NCBI GenBank assembly: GCA_012519465.1 | Contig: JAAYQD010000125.1 | Span: 1-9,300 of the forward strand | Origin: Candidatus Cloacimonadota bacterium | GTDB taxonomy: Bacteria > Cloacimonadota > Cloacimonadia > Cloacimonadales > Cloacimonadaceae | Reading direction: 5' to 3' | Length of the DNA: 9,300 nucleotides | Shown: piece after piece, positions 5,612-9,300 of the stretch | How positions within the stretch are numbered: the stretch's first letter is position 1 | Layout: the number at the start of each line of letters is the position of its first letter | Made by a program: the position numbers and the translations under genes | The notes under the pieces: generated by a model | The model's database searches: none | Seen by the model: the letters and a program-made list of their open reading frames with translations, nothing else | What the model was told of the DNA's origin: nothing

Positions 5612-6341
5612 CGGCATCCGCCTCAACCGTTGGCTGGCATCCTGTGGTTTGGGCTCACGGCGCAAGATGGAGAGCCTGATCACCTCCGGCAGGATTGCCG
5701 TAAATGGGCAGATATGTCAGGATCTTGGCATACGCATTGGCAAAGAGGATGAAGTGACCCTGGATGGCAAGCCCCTGCAGCCCGCGGCGCAACCCATGTA
5801 TCTCATCCTGAACAAGCCCCGCGGCTATATGGTTACCCGCACGGATGAAAAACAGCGCCAAACCGTTTATGACCTCCTGCCTCCCGAGGCTGCCCATCTG
5901 AACTATGCCGGCAGGCTGGATAAAAACTCTGAAGGCCTCTTGCTTTTTACCAACGATGGGGAATTGATAAACCAGCTCACTCATCCCAGTTTTAGCATCG
6001 AAAAGGTGTATAAAGTGGATGTGAAGCCCCCTCTGCCTTATTCCGCCATCCGCAGTCTGCGGGAAGGAGTGGTGATAGAGGGCGGTCCCACGCGCTCTGC
6101 CGGCGTCTATATCAAAAGCCGCAGTGAAAAGGGAATGAGCCTCAAACTGGTAATTCGCGAAGGCCGCAAGCGCCAGATACGCCAGATGATAGAGGCAGTT
6201 GGCGGCAAGGTAATAGCCCTCAGACGGCTGCAATTTGGCACGCTCACGCTCAAGGATCTGCAGCCGGGCTGTTGGAGGCCCCTCACCCCCACCGAAGTGC
6301 GTGCCCTGCGTAAACTATGTAAAGGAAAACCCAAACGATGA
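5553..6341 (+). CDS. Pseudouridine synthase, RsuA/RluB family (23S rRNA)
   Basis: This 262-residue protein isomerises uridine to pseudouridine in RNA; RluB relatives act on the 23S rRNA (E. coli U2605), RsuA on 16S, so the exact site is not fixed by sequence. The N-terminal S4 RNA-binding domain spans about 21-70 (IRLNRWLASCGLGSRRKME ... ITSGRIAVNGQI). The catalytic domain has LNKPRGYM at 86-93, the motif GRLDKNSEGLLLFTNDGEL with catalytic Asp123, and REGRKRQIRQM at 203-213, all typical. The start at ATG 5553 overlaps the end of the LptE-like gene by 59 nt. The first 20 residues, read from the lptE 3' end in another frame, are Ser/Lys/Thr-rich and look like a disordered leader. The 3' end overlaps the next gene as ATGA. 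I prefer RluB over RsuA because of the extended N-terminus and KxxGMSLKLVIREGRKRQIR context, with moderate confidence. Confidence 0.92.
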   Translation: MNSSKTSSKQSSKTASSAGSGIRLNRWLASCGLGSRRKMESLITSGRIAVNGQICQDLGIRIGKEDEVTLDGKPLQPAAQPMYLILNKPRGYMVTRTDEKQRQTVYDLLPPEAAHLNYAGRLDKNSEGLLLFTNDGELINQLTHPSFSIEKVYKVDVKPPLPYSAIRSLREGVVIEGGPTRSAGVYIKSRSEKGMSLKLVIREGRKRQIRQMIEAVGGKVIALRRLQFGTLTLKDLQPGCWRPLTPTEVRALRKLCKGKPKR

Positions 6342-7411
6342 AAATAGCCCTCACAGGCCTGCCCAAAAGTGGCAAAACCACCATATTTAATGCTCTTACC
6401 GGTTCTGAACACAGCACCGATAAATATATCCCTGCAGATTCCATCAATATTGGCGTGGTGCAAATCACCGATCCCCGCATCACCCAATTATCACAGCTGT
6501 ATAAGCCCAAGAAAACCATCTATGCCCACATCGAGTATCGGGATTATCCCGGCATCTTTTCTCAGGATATAGAAAACGCAGAGAGCAGCATGATTCAAGA
6601 CCTCAAGAGCTGCGAAGGCTTTGCCCTTGTGCTGCGCAATTTTGTGGATGACGAACTGGATGCCATCGTGGGTGAAAGAAACCCCCTCAAAGACCTGATG
6701 CGCTTTGAGGAAGAGATGGTATTGAGTGATCTGATTGTGGCAGAGAACAGGCTGGAGCGCATCGAGCTCAGCTATAAACGCGGCGTGAAAACGCCCGCCA
6801 TCCAAAACGAGGAAAAGCTGTTGAAACTGGTTTGTGAAGACCTGCGGGAAGGGCTTCCCCTGCGGAATATGGAGTTAGGCGCCGAAGACGCAAAGAGCCT
6901 GCGGGGCTTCCAGTTCTTCAGCCAAAAACCCCTCCTCTTGCTGGTTAATTGCGGCGAGGATGAGTATAATCAGCAGGAAGAGCTGTTATCCCAGCTAAGT
7001 GGCAGGGGATACCTGGCAATCGCCATTGCCGGCCGCTTTGAGGAAGAGCTAAGCAAGCTGGATGATGAGGAAGCCCAGGTATTTATGGAAGATATGGGCA
7101 TCGCATCCTCCATCCGCGATAGGCTCACCCAGCTTTCCTATCAATTGATGGGTTATATCAGCTTTTTCACCGTGGGGGATGATGAGGTGCGTGCCTGGAC
7201 CATCACCCGCGGGGATAATGCCCTCACCGCCGCCGGTAAGATACACAGCGATTTGGCACGCGGTTTTATCCGTGCGGAGTGTTTCAGCTATGATGATATT
7301 ATCCGGCACGGCAACGAAAAAATCCTGCGAGAAAAAGGTCTCTTTCGCTTGGAAGGCAAGGAGTATGTGGTGAAGGATGGAGACGTGATTTCCATTCGTT
7401 TCAACGTCTAA
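6338..7411 (+). CDS. Divergent YchF/OLA1-like GTPase with C-terminal TGS domain
   Basis: YchF/OLA1 proteins are ribosome-associated P-loop NTPases of the Obg group that bind ATP or GTP. This 357-residue protein (E. coli YchF 363) keeps G1 as GLPKSGKTT (7-15), a switch region IGVVQITDPRITQL at 38-51, Asp69-Tyr-Pro-Gly72 as G3, and Asn204-Cys-Gly-Glu207 where YchF has NxxE instead of NKxD. The C-terminal YchF/TGS region is strong: EVRAWTITRGDNALTAAGKI, SDLARGFIRAE and EGKEYVVKDGDVISIRFNV at about 283-357. Differences from canonical YchF are Lys-Ser for Asn-Val in the P-loop, DYPGIF for DIAGLV, and loss of the Gly-rich GASKGEGLGN segment after G3. It is therefore a diverged subfamily member, so nucleotide preference is uncertain. 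It overlaps the rluB-like stop by 4 nt; ftsK starts 12 nt after it. Confidence 0.88.
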   Translation: MKIALTGLPKSGKTTIFNALTGSEHSTDKYIPADSINIGVVQITDPRITQLSQLYKPKKTIYAHIEYRDYPGIFSQDIENAESSMIQDLKSCEGFALVLRNFVDDELDAIVGERNPLKDLMRFEEEMVLSDLIVAENRLERIELSYKRGVKTPAIQNEEKLLKLVCEDLREGLPLRNMELGAEDAKSLRGFQFFSQKPLLLLVNCGEDEYNQQEELLSQLSGRGYLAIAIAGRFEEELSKLDDEEAQVFMEDMGIASSIRDRLTQLSYQLMGYISFFTVGDDEVRAWTITRGDNALTAAGKIHSDLARGFIRAECFSYDDIIRHGNEKILREKGLFRLEGKEYVVKDGDVISIRFNV

Positions 7412-7417
7412 AGGAGG
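7411..7417 (+). promoter_or_regulatory. Ribosome binding site for the GTG start of ftsK
   Basis: AAGGAGG, overlapping the last base of the YchF-like stop codon, is 6 nt before GTG 7424. It decides the start of ftsK, where no ATG is suitably placed near the N-terminus. Confidence 0.85.
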
Positions 7418-7423
7418 AATACT

Positions 7424-9300
7424 GTGGCAGCAAAGAAAAAGAGAAATTATAGCCCCAAAGCCTGGAAACCATGGCAACGGAAGCTGGCAAGCGGCTTGAT
7501 ATTTCTGCTTTGTCTTTTGATGGTCTTGAGCCTGATCATGGGTCCGGGCTATTTGCGCAAGGATATGGATATCTTGCGAGATACGGGCAACTTTCTGGAT
7601 TGGTTTTCCACAGCCCGCTCCTCCACTCACAATCTGGTGGGGGTGTTTGGCATCCTGTTTGGCAATCTCACGGTATATCTGTTTGGATATCTCTTTTCCA
7701 TCATCGGCTTTGCCCTCATTGGCTTTATTGCCCTGCAATACTTTATCGAGCCCAATGCCCCCAAAGCGCGGCAAAAGGTGTTGTTGAGCCTCATCTTGGT
7801 GTTTGGGCTGCAGGTGCTGTTTTCCGGCAAAGACAGAGAGCTGGGCTATGCCATTATTCCCGGCTTTTTGTGGAGCATCCTCAAAGCCATCTTCAGCAAT
7901 ATGGGTGCGGTGGTTATCGTGATAGTGTTGATGATTTTGAGCCTGATCATGATTTTTGAATGGCGTACCATCAAGAAATGGTGGCGAGAGCTGGTGCTGG
8001 TGTTTAAAAACCGCAGACAAACCAAAAAGCCAGCCCCTGATAAACCCACTATCAACATCAGCGAAGATCCTCCGGAGCCCCAGGCTGAAGAGCCTGTTTA
8101 CGAAGAGCCTCATGACCTTCCCTCGCCAATGGAAGTGCTGGAAGCAATGGCGTCCAAGCCCGCAAAACCCAGCCCCAAGCCTCCCCCCAAACGGGAGATA
8201 GACACAGGTGATGATGAAGATCGCCCCTATGAAATGCCATCCATTGAAGAGTTTTTGGAAAGCCCTGTCAAGCTTTCCGAGCGCGATCGCAAAGAGATCG
8301 AAAGCCAGATCCACGCCACCAGCGAGGTGCTGACCGATAAACTAAGCGAATTTGGCATTGAGGCAGAGGTGCGCCACGTGAATATCGGCCCCATCATTAC
8401 CCAATACGAGCTGGAGCCCGCCAAGGGCGTGAAGGTGAATCGCTTTACCTCTCTGGCAGATGATTTGGCTTTGGCCATCAAAGCTCGCAGCATCCGCGTA
8501 CAAGCCCCCATTCCGGGGCGTGGGCTCATTGGTGTGGAAATCCCCAACCTCACCCGCGATATGATTTATCTCAAAGACCTCCTGCTTTCCGAAGAGATGA
8601 AGAAATCCAGTTCCAAGCTGATGTTTGGCTTGGGCAAAGACATCGCCGGCAAGCCTGTGGTTACCGATCTTGCCAAAATGCCCCACCTCCTCATCGCAGG
8701 CGCCACGGGCAGCGGGAAAAGCGTGTGTATCAATACCATCATCATGAGCCTCATCATGCGTACCCGCCCCGAAGATTTGCGCCTCATCCTCATCGATCCC
8801 AAACGGGTGGAACTGGCTGGTTATAACGGACTGCCCCACCTCATCGGAGATGTGGTCACAGAGCCAGATAACGCCTTGGAAAATATGTATTGGGCGGTGC
8901 GCGAGATGGAACGCCGCTATGAATTGTTGCAAGAGGCTAAGGTGCGTGATATCAACAGTTACAACCAGCAGGCGGCAAAAGATGAGGAGATGGAAAAACT
9001 GCCCTATATCATCATCATAGTGGATGAATTTGCAGATCTTATCATGACCAGCGGCAAGGATATCGAACATCCCATCACGAGACTGGCGCAGATGGCGCGT
9101 GCCGTGGGTATTCACCTGATTTTGGCTACCCAAAGACCCTCCATCAAGGTCATCACCGGCATCATCAAGGCAAACTTCCCCGCCCGCATCGCCTTCCAAG
9201 TGTCCTCCCGGGTGGATTCCCGTGTGATCTTGGATATGATCGGTGCAGAAAGGCTGCTGGGTATGGGAGATATGCTGTTCCTGCCGCCCGGTAAAGCCAT
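7424..9300 (+). CDS. ftsK: DNA translocase FtsK/SpoIIIE family, N-terminal 625 residues (3' end outside window)
   Basis: FtsK anchors at the division septum and pumps DNA to clear chromosome termini and activate dimer resolution. From GTG 7424 the frame is open to the right edge. The N-terminus (about 21-39, 71-107, 118-134, 161-178) gives roughly four membrane segments, as in the FtsK membrane domain, followed by a Pro/Glu-rich linker at about 190-270 (PEPQAEEPVYEEPHD, SPKPPPKREI). The motor starts with the alpha region (IGPIITQYELEPAKGVKV, near 321-340), then the Walker A GATGSGKS at 426-433, IDPKRVELAGYNGLPHL, the Walker B run with Asp534-Glu535 (VDEFADLIM), and RLAQMARAVGIHLILATQRPS. The visible end (LGMGDMLFLPPGKA) is the normal course of the motor, so the gene appears intact. 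The DNA-orienting gamma domain should lie beyond the window. The linker is short compared with that of E. coli FtsK, similar to other bacterial FtsK/SpoIIIE proteins. Confidence 0.97.
   Translation, partial: MAAKKKRNYSPKAWKPWQRKLASGLIFLLCLLMVLSLIMGPGYLRKDMDILRDTGNFLDWFSTARSSTHNLVGVFGILFGNLTVYLFGYLFSIIGFALIGFIALQYFIEPNAPKARQKVLLSLILVFGLQVLFSGKDRELGYAIIPGFLWSILKAIFSNMGAVVIVIVLMILSLIMIFEWRTIKKWWRELVLVFKNRRQTKKPAPDKPTINISEDPPEPQAEEPVYEEPHDLPSPMEVLEAMASKPAKPSPKPPPKREIDTGDDEDRPYEMPSIEEFLESPVKLSERDRKEIESQIHATSEVLTDKLSEFGIEAEVRHVNIGPIITQYELEPAKGVKVNRFTSLADDLALAIKARSIRVQAPIPGRGLIGVEIPNLTRDMIYLKDLLLSEEMKKSSSKLMFGLGKDIAGKPVVTDLAKMPHLLIAGATGSGKSVCINTIIMSLIMRTRPEDLRLILIDPKRVELAGYNGLPHLIGDVVTEPDNALENMYWAVREMERRYELLQEAKVRDINSYNQQAAKDEEMEKLPYIIIIVDEFADLIMTSGKDIEHPITRLAQMARAVGIHLILATQRPSIKVITGIIKANFPARIAFQVSSRVDSRVILDMIGAERLLGMGDMLFLPPGKA

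Noticed and set aside
7471..7959. 162-codon plus-strand frame starting with ATG
   Set aside because: It is a different frame inside ftsK. The GTG frame from 7424 has the membrane and motor domains and a strong RBS.
7049..8314. 421-codon open frame on the minus strand
   Set aside because: It runs antisense to the end of the YchF-like gene and the start of ftsK, with His/Gln-rich low-quality sequence; both sense genes are well supported.
8342..9199. 285-codon open frame on the minus strand
   Set aside because: Antisense to the conserved FtsK motor region; no motif of its own.

Overview
The window looks like an ordinary, densely packed chromosomal segment of a diderm, lipopolysaccharide-making bacterium with roughly even base composition. 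The evidence for this is an LptE-like outer-membrane assembly lipoprotein, two further lipoproteins with clear lipoboxes, and intact housekeeping genes (mnmG, engB/ysxC, queD, purE, an RluB-type synthase, ftsK). The phylum cannot be fixed from sequence alone. The divergent YchF-like GTPase, the HTH-EIIA fusion and the MnmG signature variants argue against Gammaproteobacteria. A candidate phylum of the FCB group, such as Cloacimonadota, is my guess and no more. I see no mobile element, tRNA, rRNA, CRISPR array or prophage.

Layout. From the divergent intergenic region at 5018-5110, one set of genes runs leftward: an HTH + PTS-EIIA fusion protein, purE, a small unknown lipoprotein, a 100-bp gap holding an unusual 11-bp repeat array, queD, engB, mnmG, and a lipoprotein that continues off the left edge. 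Several neighbours overlap or abut: EIIA-purE 2-nt gap, queD/engB 8-nt overlap, engB/mnmG 14-nt overlap, mnmG/lipoprotein 4-nt overlap. This suggests one or two operons with translational coupling. The other set runs rightward: an LptE-like lipoprotein, an RluB-family pseudouridine synthase (59-nt overlap with lptE), a divergent YchF-like GTPase (4-nt overlap) and ftsK, which runs off the right edge.

Functional themes. The leftward block mixes tRNA modification (QueD starts the queuosine/7-deazaguanine route; MnmG makes cmnm5U34), ribosome assembly (EngB), purine synthesis (PurE) and a probable phosphorylation-responsive regulator. The rightward block combines outer-membrane biogenesis (LptE), 23S rRNA modification (RluB-like), a ribosome-associated GTPase family and chromosome translocation (FtsK). 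Both blocks lean towards translation and cell-envelope maintenance.

Two real genes are cut by the window edges: the lipoprotein at 1-393 and ftsK from 7424 onward. No stretch longer than 300 bases lacks a gene. The largest gaps are 100 bp (3242-3341) and 93 bp (5018-5110). I did not find a convincing undescribed system. The most interesting points are the HTH-EIIA fusion, the divergent YchF paralogue, the ABBA 11-mer array upstream of queD and the overprinted lptE/rluB junction.
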